Shown here: positions 1 to 12,964 of the stretch, one piece after another
Position numbering within the stretch: position 1 is the stretch's first letter
Layout: every line of letters begins with the position of its first letter
Assembly: GCA_019095985.1 (NCBI GenBank)
Contig: CM032664.1
Span: 55,317,139-55,381,138, forward strand
Reading direction: 5' to 3'
Source of the DNA: Streblospio benedicti
Lineage: Eukaryota; Annelida; Polychaeta; Spionida; Spionidae
Length of the DNA stretch: 64,000 nt
Program-made: the position numbers and the translations under genes
The notes under the pieces: generated by a model
Told to the model about the DNA's origin: nothing
The model's input: the letters and a program-made list of their open reading frames with translations, nothing else
Databases searched by the model: none

Positions 1-275
1 TTATACATTCGCAGAGTGAAAATCTCATACAGTGAAAATTTTTTCCATCGTGCTTTTGATTGTTGAGGGTTTCGGGGGCAACCCATCGACGTTAACATGT
101 ACTGCAATAATAGGTGCAGATAAAATGGAAAGTATTTCATTCATTATATACATGTAAGTTAAATCGATGTACATGTATCGCACTGCTATATACAAAAAAC
201 ATTAAAGGTATTATGAACCAAGAGATCAATTCTGGTGTGTACTGCACAGCTCTGGTCCTATAACTGTAATCCATG
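1..275. repeat. Dispersed repeat, copy 1 (LINE-associated)
   Basis: This stretch matches 16,390-16,645 closely. Both share 'aatctcatacagtgaa', 'ggtttcgggggcaa'-like and 'ggtattatgaaccaagaga' blocks in the same order. The second copy lies directly next to a LINE reverse-transcriptase fragment, so this is probably the 3' region of the same retroelement family or a repeat often found beside it. No coding potential is visible. Confidence 0.6.
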
Positions 276-535
276 ACATTTAACTCTGTTACCTCTACAT
301 TGCACCAAGAGATCATACCACGGTAAACGCTACCAGGGGTAGAAACTAAGAATTTCCTGGATGATAAAAGAAAATTGATGCTGCATACACCGCTCCACGA
401 TTTGGGCACTTTTTCCATAACCCCGCCCCCACTAAGGATTATAGATCTCGGTGGTACCATCCTTGACAAATTACACTTTGCGGCCTGGATAAAAAATGAC
501 CCCTGTGTGCCGCTGTGGCGTCCCAGTGCAGTAAG

Positions 536-840
536 ATATGCCGCAGAAGCCAATCACACTATTGCGGGTGTACTTGTATTTGCTGCGGTACTGTTGCAGT
601 GTTGAAATGATACTGCAGCGGCATTGGCCGAGGCATGAAAAATATGATTTTAACACGGAAAAACACAAAAGGCCGGCACGCGTTGTCGTTAATGACACCG
701 CAGCGGTATGAAGTATGCCGACGCGGTGTAAAATGGTGCCGCTGCGGCTAACTTTTTACCTGTGACGTTTTGCAAGCGGTTCGGTGCTTTTTCACGGGGA
801 TTTTGCACTGGCACCGCAGCAGCGCACGGCATAAATTACT
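536..840. repeat. GC-rich palindrome-dense repeat
   Basis: An island of short self-complementary words such as CCGCAGCGG, GCCGACGCGG and GCCGCTGCGGC stands in AT-rich DNA. A related word set recurs around 4,385-4,620. It looks like the GC-rich interior of a small non-autonomous DNA transposon, but I could not define its ends. The bases from 840 to 1,475 show nothing recognisable. Confidence 0.4.
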
Positions 841-2420
841 TCATAAAGTTTGATTGCATAGAGCGTGTCAAGAATCTCACTTCATTTTAGGAAGCTACAC
901 AACCACATTTTGTGTTATCTATGAACTTGTTTTATACTAACCCGTCATACGGCTGCATCTCTACTTCTCTACATCTGACATCTTTACTTAAAACAATAGG
1001 CAATTCCCTAAAGGAAAGACAAGAACTGACTTTAAAAAGTTTTGAACCTCACAAAGAAAATTGAGTTTCTTTAGATGACTCTATATTGTTGAAGACACCA
1101 TACTAATGACCTACACTATATTGAAACATCTCATTGGTTAAGGTTTGCTAGACAAAATAAAATGTATGAGACCTATATACTCATTCGTTCCAAAATAAAG
1201 CTCAAAACTTTTGTAATCGGCACTGTAGGTGTATATGGTAACAAATGCCCATTGGCATGTCATAAAAATGCATTGGAGTTGATGGAAGTTAAAGATATGA
1301 CATGTTCACAATATGATATTCACTTCTTCAAACAAGACGTCCTCACACAACTTCATGGAAAAATACAGAATACATCACATTTCATACAGTGCAGTATCAA
1401 ATAATAACACACTGGCACATCGACACATACCGCACCGGCACAAAATATCAAAGAGAATTCAATCAATACTGATTAGTTGGGTTCGCGAAAGGGTCCACGA
1501 GCACCCCCCTTATATGTTGTTGAAACCTACTTTTTTATAATCCTTAGGATATCCCTCAAACAGATTAAGATGTTGACATTGCCGCCTAATGTCCCATGGG
1601 GTTCGTTCAGCAGCTTTTTACATCCTGACCTTAGTGTTCATAAAATTCAAGACCATCTAGCATAAAGGCGGATTATTTCTGTGATACATGCAAATACATG
1701 AACATAACTCTTATCCATTTCTTCTAAATAGTTGTCTTGAGTATCAAATGAGTGATTTGTGCCTAGAAATATTAGCTTGATTTCATGATTTTAGACCAAA
1801 AATCGCTTCGGTCTTGAAATGAGTCATTATTTGCTTGGACCCTAATTTAAAAAGTAATGGTCGGATTTTGTTTTTATTTGGCAAAAAACATCTACATATC
1901 CTCTAGTTTGTATTTCTGAAGAGGAAATTCAATTATCTTCATTTGTTTTCATGCAGTGGGCTGTTGAATGAAAATGCGTCTGCCCCACCCCTAAATGATG
2001 TTAGACTGAAAAATTCAAATAGTTGGCATTCATTATTTCTTTGCATAAGATTTCATTTTTCTCACTTTAATTTGACTGAATATAAACTATATATGACTTT
2101 CTCATAGTTTGACACTATGCCACTTTTCATTGTTTGGAAAAATCCAAGATGGCCGCCACCGATTTCGTTAAATTTTACCTTTGCCACAAATCATTTTCTA
2201 TTTGTGAAACGCTTGTGATTTTGGTGTCTAAACGTATGTTTTATTTGTTAAGTAATCCAAATAAAGTTATGAAATTTATATTGATCATTTTAATCCAAGT
2301 AAAATACAATATTTGTTTTGTTATGATAAATCAAATGTACCCAAGAAATGTAAATCATGTCATTTATTTTATTTCCACATCAGATCTACAGAAACTTATT
2401 TCTCTTTTATGAATATTCAA

Positions 2421-4082
2421 CTACTCATCTAAATATTCAAGAATGTCATCTGGTTCAAGATCCTCATCATCCACGTCATCCTCATTGTCAACTTGTACAT
2501 CACCTGATTCCAGCAAGTCAACCAATGATGTTGGAAGTATTTGCCCACTTTGACCACACAGGTTCAATTGTGCCATTCACATATCTCTCCCAACCTTGTT
2601 CTCTGTCATAGGGTTTTGGCCTCTCCACTATTGGCTCATGCGCTCTCTTGTAGCAAGCCACTCTGTGATTGACACGTTGCAGATGTGGCAACAAGCTATT
2701 AAGACATGGTGGAATACTTGAAAAATCTACCTTTGATGTGAGACTGAGCGTTTCATTGTCACCCACCATCTGCTTGATCATTTTGGCTCTAACTTTATTC
2801 ACCTAAGTCTCCCTTTGCTGATCATACATTATACACGTGAACTGCTCTAGGTCACGTGAACTGCTCATTTGCTACTTCATGTTTGATGGCCCAACTATCA
2901 CCAAGCTTCCTGAAATTGATTATTATGTCATTTAGTTTTTGAATTAATGTAAAAGCAGTCACTATATATGTGTATATATCTTAGTGAATAAACGGTAAAC
3001 TCACCTAAAGGCAGGTTGAAATCGAGGGTTTTTCTCTAACTTCTTTAATTGACTCACTTTGCACTTGGTTTTGAATGCACTCGTACAGTCTTCACCAGAA
3101 AACACATAGAAACCTAGGAGCGTTTCACAATACTCAGGTCCGAGAGATTCTGCCAGCTGTGTGACATTGATGAGACGGCGGTGCTTGCCGCAGTTCCAGT
3201 ATCTACGTAGACTGTCAAAGCAATGCTGTGCGCATGATGAAGGAGAATCACAAAGATGTCAGTGTCAAGGGTGCACTCAACAGCGGATTTATACCCACAA
3301 GAAGCTGCAAAATGGAGTTACAGTACCACTCTGGAGTCGGTTTCTTCCTGATTTGACCTGAGTTGGTAGATTTCCTTTACTTCAATCTGAAATGTAGGTG
3401 TACATATTATGCATATATCTTGGTATTACTTAACTATCGTGAAGGCAAATTTTTTTGCTAGAAGACATCCCTACCTTACTTTCATCTAGAACAAGTTCAT
3501 ATGCTTTGTCCTCTACAACCAGAACAGCTTTGCCACATGATTTAAGTTTGGACACAGCGTTTTCACCACCCCACACTTTTAGCAATAGCTGGCACAGTTG
3601 CATCTTGTTCTGATCATTACTCAGAAATGCACTGAAGTCGCTTTGTTTTCTTGTAGCGGGGCCATCAGTGATGAATTTGTCCGAAGAACCACATCTCTGT
3701 CTCTCTTGGTATTTGATAGACTCTGGATCATAGCTATCAGTGGAGAATACAAAGTCATGCTTGCTAACCATCATATCCAGAATTTGAAGGCATATTGCTC
3801 CAAATGTTGGAGCCAGACCCTTTAAAGCATGGAAAAGTACCATTCCATCCTGAATAATGCTCCTTTTGGGTAGGCCATATCATTATCACACTCTTCAACA
3901 AGGTAGTGAAGCATTGCAGCCTTATTGGTCTTTGCGAAGAAGCCATCTGACGTACCTATGCTATGTGGAACTGGCGTTAATGAATATGCCATAATTTCGT
4001 CAAGATCCAGTGGCTTACTCCTCATTTGCGACTTTACCAGTAGCATGAACGCGATATTGCTCTGCTCTTGGTATTGAATGGT
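2421..4082 (-). pseudogene. Degenerate multi-exon gene, uncharacterised 'EExDxR / DTD / GxDxxSAF' family
   Basis: Read from right to left, the pieces match an uncharacterised protein family I recognise from many invertebrate and fish genomes, where it is usually unnamed. The order is 'FSTDSYDPESIKYQERQR', then 'FLSNDQNKMQLCQLLLKVW', 'SNQEETDSRVVL', 'DTDIFVILLHHAH', 'LLGFYVFSGEDCTSAF', 'SSIPPCLNSLLPHLQRVNHR', 'CYKRAHEP', and an acidic tail (VDDEDLEPDDILEYLDE) with its stop at 2,421-2,423. The spaced acidic residues (EExDxR, DTD, GEDxxSAF) resemble the metal-binding residues of PIN/FEN-like nucleases; that function is inference. Plausible introns lie at about 3,389-3,470 and 2,930-3,003, with GT..AG ends. 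The copy is broken, with at least three frame interruptions, and it lacks the N-terminal part. It sits inside a TIR-bounded element, so it is probably element cargo. Confidence 0.65.
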
Positions 4083-4163
4083 CTGTAAAATTACACAAAA
4101 TAATTTAATAGTGTGCATATTTTTCAACTGATAAATTATTTTGTGTAATTTTATAGACCATTG
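4078..4163. repeat. Near-perfect hairpin inside the TIR element
   Basis: The arm 'atggtctgtaaaattacaca' onward (about 28 bp) is repeated in inverted orientation ending 'taattttatagaccat', around a ~24 bp loop. The presumed splice acceptor of the adjoining degenerate gene (minus strand, exon from 4,082) lies within the left arm. The hairpin joins the coding remnant directly to the right TIR. Confidence 0.75.
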
Positions 4164-4639
4164 AAATAATCCGCCTTTATGCTAGATGGTCTTGAATTTA
4201 TGAACACTAAGGTCAGGATGTAAAAAAGCTGCTGAACGAACCCCATGGGACATTAGGCGGCAATGTCAACATCTAAATCTGTTTGAGGGATATCCTAAGG
4301 ATTATAAAAAAGTAGGTTTCAACAAACATATAAGGGGGGGTACTCGTAGACCCTTTCGAGAACCCAACTAGATCGATAATCCCCCACACTGTCACTGCGC
4401 GCCTTTTCCAGAAGTCGGCACCATACCGCGGCATTTTTGGATACGGTATCATCACGCCGCCCAAAATTAGGAATTTTGTACCTCACTTGGTGTAATGGCT
4501 GGTGCATATGCCTGTAGCGGTGGTGGTATATACCATGCGGCATGGGTACCATTTCTATGAACTTTTTGCCATTTTTAGCATAAAAACCGCATGCCGCTGC
4601 AGCATATCTCTTCGTGTAATGGAAGGGTTACGGTACTGT

Positions 4640-5643
4640 ACATACGTTGATGCTGGCAGGGTACTGGCTTCTCATAGTGACATCAGAAATTCCTCTGAAG
4701 CCCGTCAGGCGGCATTGCAGGTTGTGTGACTTGAGCGCAGCACACACAGTGCATCACCACCTCTTTTTCATGGTTCTTATCCTACCATTTTTATCCACGT
4801 TTGCTTTAGTCTTCCCATTCTGTGTCTTTGAGGTTTGATGATTTTCTATCATTGCCTGTTTTGCTGGTGTTTCCTTTTGTAATCTACACAACTGTCCGAA
4901 ACTTGTCACCCTTCTCTTCTCAATTTTTTTCTGTCCATGGCTTTTTCTTTTGCAATTTTACAATAGTCATTATTGGTTATTTTCTTTGGATATTGGTATC
5001 CTGTTATTTTTCTTAGCAGTCTTCTGTGAAATGAGTCTATTGAATTGGCAAGGTTTGGGGTGAGGGTCCATAGTGAGCCACCCCAGCACTGTGACATTGA
5101 TTTATCAAAAAAAGAACCAAGTGATTTGCCACTAGTTTTACTGGGTGTAGAAAGCTATTGTAAAGAAAAATTAATGATTCGAAGCAGTTGAAAAATTAAC
5201 TTTTGTTGAAATTGAGAGGTGTTTTGATTGGTAGATGTCTTTTTTTTCATGTTGTGAATGCTCTTTGATTTTTGCTGTTTGATATATGTTTCTGTGTCAA
5301 TATAACTTCCAAGAAGCTTGCATTTCTTCCATCCGTCTGTTTTGGGGTGTTTGGTATAGCTGTGCTTGTTTAGTATTTTATTTCTATTGGGGTATGGGTA
5401 TTGCATACTCTTCTGCGTTGCTCTCCTTTACTCGAAGGTTGGTTTCCTTTAAAATTTTGGGGGACTATTTTCTTTGCCATATTTATTGCTTTCATGTCTT
5501 CTTTTATGTAGCTCTTCCATCTTGCTTTGTTGAAATCTGTTATTGCGTAATTGTGGTCTGAATTTTCTTCTGGGGTGATTGATTGGGCTAAATAAAAGAT
5601 GAAAAGTATAGAAGCGGATAGACAGTCCCTTGAATAGTTCCAA
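4640..5643 (-). mobile_element. LINE (non-LTR retrotransposon) 3' fragment with RT C-terminus
   Basis: Minus-strand translation gives the hallmark C-terminal part of a non-LTR reverse transcriptase. It contains 'KLLGSYIDTET', then 'SLWTLTPNLANSIDSFHRRL' and 'LRKITGYQYPKKITNNDYCK', matching the usual LGS-(I/L)D-T, LWTLT and DSFxRRLLRKI blocks. The reading frame is interrupted several times and the 5' portion is missing. A second copy lies at 16,645-17,400 with the same blocks and the same downstream 3' sequence ('gacatcagaaattcctctga', then 'gcacacacagtgcatcacca'). The clade is not resolved. Confidence 0.8.
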
Positions 5644-5649
5644 TTAGGG

Positions 5650-8600
5650 AGGTAAATGCTGCACTCAGCTCATTTCCAACTCGTATTACATCATTTAATA
5701 ATGTGAATCTTGTATTGAGACGTCATTTATCAGGACGTGAGCATTGTAGATGTGATGTTATTTTTCTTGTCATATACCTTTGTCCAGATATATGAAAAGT
5801 GTTTTCCTGTCCAGTTTTTCACATTGCCTAACATGAGGTTGTAGATGTTGTAATTACTATATGCTATGGCTTATTCTACCAGTTCAGGTCTTTTGCATAT
5901 TTTCCTGTTTTTTCTGTTTCATTGAAGGTGAGAGCGACGTCAATGGGCCAAAGGACGCAGACGACAACAGCAGCAGAGACGCACACGAAAGTAGTTCCGG
6001 TGAACGATAATATGACAATGGAAGAACACTGGGTAAATATCATCGTGGTTTACTGTTTAATTTCTGTTGTGTAAACATGTATGGATTGTCGTGGTTTACT
6101 GTTTTAGTTTTTTTGTATTTTGTATTTAATTAATTGAGGGAGTTAGCGAGATTGTAGACTTTAACCTCATTCTAGTGATGGTTGCACATTGACTGTAATA
6201 TGAACATTTGCTTTTAAGGAACAAATTTGTCTACGCTACGGCTGGGATCATGCCCCACACTACTTACTGCACACATCCATGATGTCGAGTAGAAGTAGAA
6301 ACAATTGAATACGTATTGGCAAACACGGAACATCAATTCTTTCAGATGTTTGGGCGGAATCTGCTCATCGGGTCTAGGCTCAGTGTGATGTAGACGCACA
6401 AACAGATCCAGTTTTTTTTTTTTTCGAAAGGGTAGTGCATTTAAGGGATTTCATGGGTTTCATGCGCGCCATCTATGGTGAATATGCCACAAACCGTATG
6501 AAAACAAGTTATTTTGGCGATCCCTGCCCCCACCCCACCACCTACTGAATTTGCCCATGAGATGTACTAGAAATATATAGTTTTAAATAGGCACTGATTT
6601 TCATTTTCATTTCAACCTTCCTTCGCATCACTGTTTTGTTTATTGTTCCTATAATTATCTATTAAGTCATGTATGTGAGAACACTCTCATGTCTAAAGTA
6701 TCGTTTCTTCGCCATCTGGTAAGATAGAAGCAGTTTCAATTTTGATTTATTCTCAGTTACCTCACAAGATATATTGATAATAAAAGCAACTATTGTGCCA
6801 TATGTACATTGTAGTTAGAGTTATTTACTGTGTAACTTTGTAGTTCTTCCACACCCACATGTGAGTGATTTGCAGTGGTATGCAGGAAACGTTTGTATTA
6901 CTCGTCACAAAAACAACACTTTGAATGATTTAATGATAAAATTTGAAAACAAACATGAAAATGTACAAGCTAGACGATAATGGGGAACAATTTGTAAGAT
7001 TGCTGTGAACATTCACCCTGAAAATAAAAAGATTTCCCAACAGACTGTTATAATATGCGAAAAATAATGGTGTTTGAAACAAGTCCTTGTATTTCATTTG
7101 GATAATGTATAAGATTTCTTGCATTTAATATAAGATGATGTTTAACTCAATTATCGCTCGTCCCCTTTCTCTACCAAAATACTTCATTTTCATAGCCTTT
7201 TCAGCATATCCGCCATCGATCTCACATACGAAACCTAAGAAATCCCATCAGTGCGCCCTCCCCTTCTACAAAATCCAGAATTACAGCAGATATGACATGG
7301 AACATTGCATGAGGATTGTGGTCTCATATTGTTATCATAATCTTACCATGCATTTTTAATCATACAAATTTATTTTGGAGACGGTTGAGTTTGAAAACTG
7401 TCCCAAATACTAATACTTCTACAGTTTTATTATGATAATATATGCCAAGTTAGTGCAAACCACTACAATATATGGTCCATGCACATGTACAAAGTATGAA
7501 AGATAATCATTTACCACTTAATCTACTACCAGCTACCACAATCTATGACCACAAATTAGCTACAATTTTGGACCACATTTCGGACACTAAATCACTTTAT
7601 GGAACTCTTATCTATTAACAATGCTTTTGTTCCCTTTCTGCTCAATGCACAACTTTGTGTAAAATTCACTTTAAGTGTTAAGGTTATGTTCTGTCAGGGT
7701 AGATCATCTTCTTTAAGTGTTAGAGTTTTCTTTGAGGCATTTGTTAATGGATCGTGAGTTTTCATTGCAAATGTCTATAAAATTATTGGTCGGCATCTAT
7801 AGCTAAGTCACCATCTTCGTTAAGTTACCAAGTACTACCATGTTATTTATTGATGGTTAAAATAGCCTTCACATAAGTTGTAGTGTTGTGTTTCCGGGGA
7901 TGGGAGAGCTTATGGCAGGGGGGGAGCGAGAGATTGAGAGAAGGTGGGAGAAGGCTTGTGAGATTATAGCACATAGTATTGGGGTGGGGGCTTGCCTTGA
8001 GAGAAGGCAGGGGCTTGTGAGTATTATATGGCTGGAGGGGGAGGTTTGAGAGAGCATGGTGGCACAAGAGTAGATGGGGGTAAGGGGATATGTTGACTTG
8101 AGAGATAGAAGGCTAGAGCTTGAGAGTGTTTTGGCTATAAGGGAGCACTTGCAAAAAATGGGAAAGAGGGTAGGTTCGTGTGTGTGCGGGAAGGGGGCTT
8201 TAGAACCGCGTGGGGAGGGGAGGGAGGGAGCCCCCCCTCCCCCTGATTCCATCGCTGGAAGCAGAAGGATGAGATGTTGGTGGAGGAAGCGGCCTGTCGC
8301 TGCCCTCATTGGGGAGGTCTATTTCGATAGCAAAGCCAATAGCTTTCCTGGCAAAAATCGGCCAAAGGCCCATGCATTGACTTTAGGTTATTAGTAAATT
8401 ATATTTATATTATTATTTATATTAAACCTCTACTAAAGTGAATCGTTTCTCATTTATATTAAACCTCCCCCTGATTCCATCGCTAGCTAAGGATGAATGT
8501 TGGTGCATGTGCTATTTCTATGAAACCGGCCTGTGCTATTCGTTAAATTCAATACAACACAATCAATAACAACAACCTCAACATTGTTCTAGTTTTATCA

Positions 8601-8800
8601 TCAATGGCTTTTATTATCTGACTGCGTACATCCCCATCAGGCACCTGACGAGGATTCCCGTGAAGTAAACTAATGGCATGATCTGGTCTGTGAACGTGGC
8701 TGAAAAAAATGAAAAAATGTAGTTTGGTTGACAGCAAAAAATTGAGTTCTAAATTAATAACGAAGTAGTAGCAGGAATTAATGTTCCTGGGATATCACAT
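5650..8800. other. Intergenic stretch with no supported gene
   Basis: This is mostly AT-rich DNA. The stretch 5,928-6,031 is GC-richer, codes for 'TTTAAETHTKVVPVNDN' and ends at a GTAAAT donor-like site; it could be a lone exon, but nothing confirms it. Worn copies of the 'ggcagatcca' MITE lie at about 6,420-6,560 and 7,130-7,290. The stretch 7,890-8,330 is purine-rich (long runs of G and GA) with a partial repeat of 'cccctgattccatcgct' at about 8,240 and 8,467. No function is inferred. Confidence 0.5.
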
Positions 8801-8869
8801 GAACGAGTGTAGCCCTGTTTGTTGGCAGGTTAGTACGAAAAACCGGCAGGGACATCACACTTCATATAC

Positions 8870-10480
8870 CTACTTTTTTTGCCAATTATTTATCTAAGAA
8901 CAACAGCCCTAAGGACACTTAGCAGGAACACTCTGCAGTGCATGGTTCAGTTCACACTCCACAGCTCATAGTTCTCACTACACAGTTCATATTTCACACT
9001 TCATACTTCACAGTTCACACTTCACAGTTAATACATCACACTATGCATTGTTTCAATGCAGATTTTGGCCATATCTTCTAAGTGATAAAAAGCTGTTTCC
9101 TAATTGGCCATTAACCATTCAATGCAAGTTATTTTATATCAGCTGGGAGTTGTCCCCAAGTATTGCTATTATAATACTGTAATATCCAATTTCTTTTGCT
9201 ATACCTTAATTTTTGATGATGCTCTCATATAGTAAAATGGAGATATTGACTATTATAAAGGTTTCATATTGGAGATCAAAGAAAATTATTTTCCTCATTG
9301 TTAGGTATTTTGTAAATAGAAAGATTTCTTCTACTTGGACTTGAAACTAAGTCAAACTTGTTCAAAGAACACTAGAACGACGTTGACTTATGGGCAATTA
9401 AGATATATCTACAGAAATAATGTATACTTTTAAATCAAGAAATTTATGAATTTGAGGGAGAAAACATAAGAATGAATCAGAATCAATATATCCAGCAAAA
9501 GATATTTGTGTTGCCATACAATAGTACTGAATAACAAGATGATAATCAATATCAGTTTCAAACCAATTATCAATTTTTTGCTGCTTGGTTGGAACATTGA
9601 TTTTGTTCTTGCTGGCTATGCAATGAATATCATTAAAAAATGTCATAAAAGCACTTTGAAAGCAAATTTTAATTGGTACAGCGCCCAAAAATCAAATCAC
9701 TTCGGTGACACCTCATACCTCATAGTCGTGTAAAGTTTGAGAACGAAATTGGTGCAACGGTTAAAGCTCTAGTTTGTCCGGAGACATACATAGTTACATA
9801 GTTACATTGTTAGTTAGTTAGTCACAAACTAACGAAACACAATGCTTGCTTCAGCAGCTGATCTGAAGGCGCTTAATAATATTGGTGGTTGCTGAACTGA
9901 GCAAAACTATTACATTAGTATAATTGCAGAACGACATACTGGTGAGGGTGGTGTGCTTCTCCCCACTACCTGGGTGCTTTCTCACAGTAGATGATGCTTG
10001 TCATCATTGTCAATCATACGTCATATCAAACGTGTTATTTTTATGCTATCTAACACTGAAAAAAAATTTTTTATTGATCTTCCAATATGACACTTTGATT
10101 AGACAAAAGTTCAAATTGTACCGTATCAGAGCATCATAATAAAAGACAATAAGGTAAAACAAAGACATTATAAAGCACAATATAGTAATAACTCGAGATA
10201 ATTCAATTGTTATAGAAAATACTTGCCTTGATTGATTAACAGCCAAATATAAATCAGCTGTCATCACTTTGAAGTTGTGGCTGAAATCTGCATTGAAACG
10301 GGTTGCACAGTGTAAAGTATAAACTGTGCACTGTGAAGCATGAAGCCATTATGAAGTGTGAAATAAAAATGAGCTATGAAATGTGAAGCTCAAACCATGA
10401 AGTGAGAACTATGAACTGTGATGTAGGTGTGAACTGTGAAGTGTCCTTAGCTTTTGTTCACTTATAACGCATTGACAAAA
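8870..10480. mobile_element. Inverted-repeat element with minisatellite arms
   Basis: The arm 8,870-9,085 and the reverse complement of 10,270-10,480 share their order of blocks: 'taaggacacttca/ag', a run of degenerate 'CACTTCACAGTTCA' units, then 'tttcaatgcagattt'. The unit count differs between arms, so alignment is gapped. The interior holds another dispersed repeat (9,350-9,870) and no transposase. It resembles a foldback-type or large non-autonomous DNA element. Confidence 0.55.
9350..9875. repeat. Dispersed repeat family R1, copy 1
   Basis: This matches 22,955-23,440 over most of its length ('tgttcaaagaacac', 'gacttatg-gcaattaaga', 'tttgaacgaaatc'). Its tail also matches 43,675-43,835. 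The tail ends with short tandem 'agttacatagttacat' units followed by 'cttgcttcagcagctga'. The 'tttgaacgaaatcggtgcaa' phrase with a simple-repeat end is typical of retroposon 3' ends, so a LINE 3' region or SINE is likely. No open frame is convincing. Confidence 0.6.
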
Positions 10481-10494
10481 AGTAAGGGTGAAGC

Positions 10495-10695
10495 ATATCC
10501 CAGGCAGGGCTTCTGCAGGTTAGGTTACCAACTGACACGATGGGTGTTTTGGAGGATCTCACACCACACTGGGTAAATGTTCTTGTGAGTTATTTTAAAT
10601 GCAGAGGGTTATGGCTCTCCTACACGGGACACGCTCTTTAACGAGGCTTCCGAACCTCGGAATTCTGCACTGGTTTTACAGTGTTACACATGATT
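10495..10695 (+). repeat. Dispersed repeat family R2, copy 1
   Basis: It shares blocks with the reverse complement of 25,930-26,125: 'taggtta-gtaaccaactga', 'ctctacacggg-cacg', 'tttaaacgaggct'. A weaker third copy is at 47,765-47,885. The type of element is unknown. 10,700-12,960 holds AT-rich DNA with no gene I can support. Confidence 0.55.
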
Positions 10696-12964
10696 CATGA
10701 ACAGGATACACCTTTGATTCACCGAACTCCAACTTTTGTCCCTACATCCTTCAATAAAAATGAAACCCATATTGACATCGTTTGAAGCATAATTCAATTT
10801 TCAAAAAATGGATTTCCATAATTGTGACATGGTTTGAATCAGAATTGGCTTGGGTGAATAAAAAGTGCCTTGACATAATATTCTGATCATTGCGTACAAA
10901 GTACAATAATCGAATCTAATGCGTGTTTTCATACGCGACCGCTCACGTTATAGCATATGATGATGGGATATATTCAGATAAAGGCATTGCCTTAAAGATG
11001 ACAAATTATGTGCAGTGATTAGAAGAAAATTATTTACAAGTAATCTGAATATATTATATTAGAGCATTTGAGCATTTGTTTAGTGGTCTGAGACCTCCAA
11101 TCTCCTACCCAGAGATTTCTCTAGATTGACAACAGGAACAAAATTCTGTCTGGAGAGTGTATTGATTCAAAATGGCAGCCCCCAGTCTTCCTAATATATT
11201 AAAAAAATATAAAAGAAATTGAAAAATTTCATAGTAATACAAAATGTATTGGGTAATGTTATGTAGGATACGATGAAAGTTCGTATTAGTAGTCATTTTG
11301 ATGGCATCATTTGCACATCAATTGCCCAGATAGGTGAGAAAAACGATTGTAAATAATGAAATTTCAAAACTGTTTTGGCAGCCATGTTTGCCTCAGAAAT
11401 TCCATGAATTTCTCCCTAGTAATAACAGCTCCCTTGAGCGGTTGCTATAAGAGGTCATGGCATATTGTCACACCCATTGTATATCTTGGACTACAGAGAA
11501 TTAGTTTACATGTTCTTGACAACTGCTATTTTTATGGTGTAAATAATAAAGAGACAGACTATAATTGGCCCTAGGCATTACGATATCTTATCGTAAGTTT
11601 GGTTCATTTCATAAAAGAGAAAGCTGTTTTGGACATCATCATCTTTTCTGAAACTGCACCAGAGAACCACAAATGTTATATATATCTTTTGTATGAATGC
11701 TATATTTAGACACATTCAAAGCCCATTAATCTGCTATAAACTTGCACAAGTGTATATGATACTTTAATTCCCATGCGTAGCCATCACATGGTGAAAATAA
11801 CCTATGACAGATGTGAAATTTAGTGGTTTTGAATATACGGCGGCTCTTCGAACACGGCAATTTCAAGGGTTTTTTTTTATCTTGACCTCGCAAAAAGTGC
11901 TTTTTATTATGTTTATAAAATTGCAAAATATGGTCTGCATTAAACTTCTTACAGTTTTGATGGTTTGGTTAGGTATCTCTGTGAAAATTAATGACCCAGC
12001 AAAGGTGGTCATCTGATCAGGAGAAAAACCATATCCATGTAAATATCTGTAATTTATTTATACTTTTTCAAAATAGAGAACCTAAGTTTGGGAGCCTTTC
12101 ATAATGCTTCATGCAGCATGGCTATCTATTAGTCATGTCTTTGTATATGCCTTACATAAAATGCAATTAATGCGAGAGGTCGACAGGGGTCCGATTTCTT
12201 AGACTGTTTATAGCAAACATTATTATTTCAAAATCAATCATATTTCCTTAACATTCAATTAAAAATCATATCGTGCTTGGGTGTTGTTCAGAGTTGGATA
12301 CTCATCACGTCTAGACACAATGTACCCCTAGATTCAACACAGTGTCTTCCTAGTAGGGGATTGATGCAAACACAGACGTGCTACTAAAAGGCAGGTCTAC
12401 GGGAACGGGTTGACTGTGATGGTTTTAAGCGGAACATTTAGAACTATACGAGTTTTGCATGAAGCTATGGCAATACTGGATAGAGATCTATTTCATGCCG
12501 GGGAAAAGAGAATAACTTCTTAGAGCACCCATTAACATTGATTACCTTATGTGTGAACATTTTTAACACAATGGTTATACCTGCAATTGTTGGTAACAGC
12601 ACGGAGGGAAATACGGTCACCGGTTTCACAGAAAGTTGCCACGGGTGCAGACGATGAAGCGTACTTGTCATCTAGAAATAGTCAGAGGAAAAACTGTTAA
12701 ACCAGTTTACACATAAGCAAATTTCACCTACCTCACTGTGCAGAGGTGATGAGGGTAACGACCATCACCCTCCTCACGAACAAGACTAAACCAAAATGTA
12801 AACAATTTCATAAAAAGCGTTTTTCTTACTAAAACACTAACTATTGGTTGAAATCTTAGCATCACATATAATTTTCAATTCTACTCTAAGACACAAAAAA
12901 AATAAAAAGCTCCTGCCACTGTATTGACATAGCTGAAGAGACATCTTCCATTTTACTATCTGAA

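Larger units (their letters stand above)
1476..4368. mobile_element. 2.9 kb element with ~205 bp terminal inverted repeats
   Basis: Bases 1,476-1,680 and 4,164-4,368 are inverted copies of each other with few mismatches. Both start GTTGGGTTC-CGAAAGGGTC and run inward to the 'ggcggattattt' block. Each end is flanked by TA (1,474-1,475 and 4,369-4,370), which is compatible with a TA target duplication. The interior carries a degenerate multi-exon gene on the minus strand. Long TIRs plus TA flanks suggest a cut-and-paste DNA transposon, but the internal gene is not a transposase family I can name, so the superfamily is open. Confidence 0.72.

Noticed and set aside
7869-8309. 146-codon minus-strand frame and 106-codon plus-strand frame
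   Set aside because: Both are by-products of purine-rich low-complexity DNA, giving Pro/Ser-rich or Gly/Arg-rich translations, with no splice context or domain.
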